Translations under genes and position numbers: made by a program
Part shown: in pieces, positions 22,625 to 22,683 of the stretch
Layout: each line of letters opens with the position of its first letter
How positions within the stretch are numbered: the first letter of the stretch is position 1
Notes under the pieces: model-generated
Seen by the model: the letters and a program-made list of their open reading frames with translations, nothing else
Database searches by the model: none
What the model was told of the DNA's origin: nothing
Origin: a virus
Virus record (IMG/VR): IMGVR_UViG_3300029787_000286
Coordinates: 3,160-25,842 of that record
DNA: 22,683 bases
Reading direction: 5' to 3' (one strand)

Positions 22625-22681
22625 TCATTGTGTCTTGAAAGCAGCATCAAAAGTGGCTGTTGCTTTCCGTGTTAGATCGTC
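22625..22681 (-). CDS. 3' end of a gene, possibly integrase (partial)
   Basis: Only the last 18 codons are inside the window: the minus strand encodes DDLTRKATATFDAAFKTQ followed by TGA. A helical, amphipathic C-terminus of this kind just upstream of an att site and RNAP gene would fit the end of a tyrosine integrase, which in integrase-bearing marine T7-like phages lies directly before the RNAP gene. There is far too little sequence for a family call. The 185 bp between this stop and the RNAP start hold the att site. Confidence 0.35.
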   Translation of the reverse strand, partial: DDLTRKATATFDAAFKTQ

Positions 22682-22683
22682 CG

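Noticed and set aside
1-22683. CRISPR arrays, insertion sequences or rRNA genes
   Set aside because: No regularly spaced direct repeats, transposase-like ORFs or rRNA motifs were seen.

Overview
The window is one end of a T7-like podophage genome (Autographiviridae-type gene order) with every recognisable gene on the minus strand, so transcription runs from right (early genes) to left (late genes). Genes are packed with TAATG or ATGA overlaps and most have a clear Shine-Dalgarno (SD). A class II (B12-dependent) ribonucleotide reductase and an att-like site matching the 3' half of an alphaproteobacterial-looking tRNA-Met(CAU) suggest a marine alphaproteobacterial host (roseobacter, SAR116 or SAR11 type). 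The host is an inference; the phage identity is not in doubt.

Layout from right to left: the tail of an unidentified gene (possibly an integrase) at 22625-22681; a tRNA-fragment attachment site flanked by inverted repeats (22460-22570); a T7-type RNA polymerase split into two separately initiated genes (22439-21465 and 21259-19607) with an ArfA-like ORF and a small membrane protein between them; a candidate phage promoter; then DUF6378, an unknown acidic protein, a gp2.5-like ssDNA-binding protein, a RusA-like resolvase, primase-helicase, an HNH-like nuclease, DNA polymerase, 5'-3' exonuclease, a DUF3310 protein and class II RNR. The virion block follows: small unknown proteins and a GNAT-like protein, a Pro-rich protein, portal, scaffold, a second candidate promoter, a small putative virion protein, major capsid protein, a strong intrinsic terminator (placed as T7 Tphi is), tail tubular A and B, a gp14-like internal protein, and a very long internal virion protein that runs off the left edge.

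How the genes would work together: the phage RNAP halves would assemble and read CCC-M-CTA promoters; SSB, helicase, polymerase, exonuclease and RusA replicate and resolve DNA; NrdJ supplies dNTPs; the remaining genes build a short-tailed virion. The site beside the RNAP genes suggests a temperate T7-like phage, as in integrase-bearing pelagiphages.

The most unusual parts are the split RNAP with an embedded ArfA-like gene, near-identical 20-bp inverted repeats on either side of the RNAP cassette, the tRNA-derived site with 15-bp inverted arms, and a recurring architecture in which a gene's C-terminal tail is overprinted on the next gene. No stretch over 300 bp lacks a gene.
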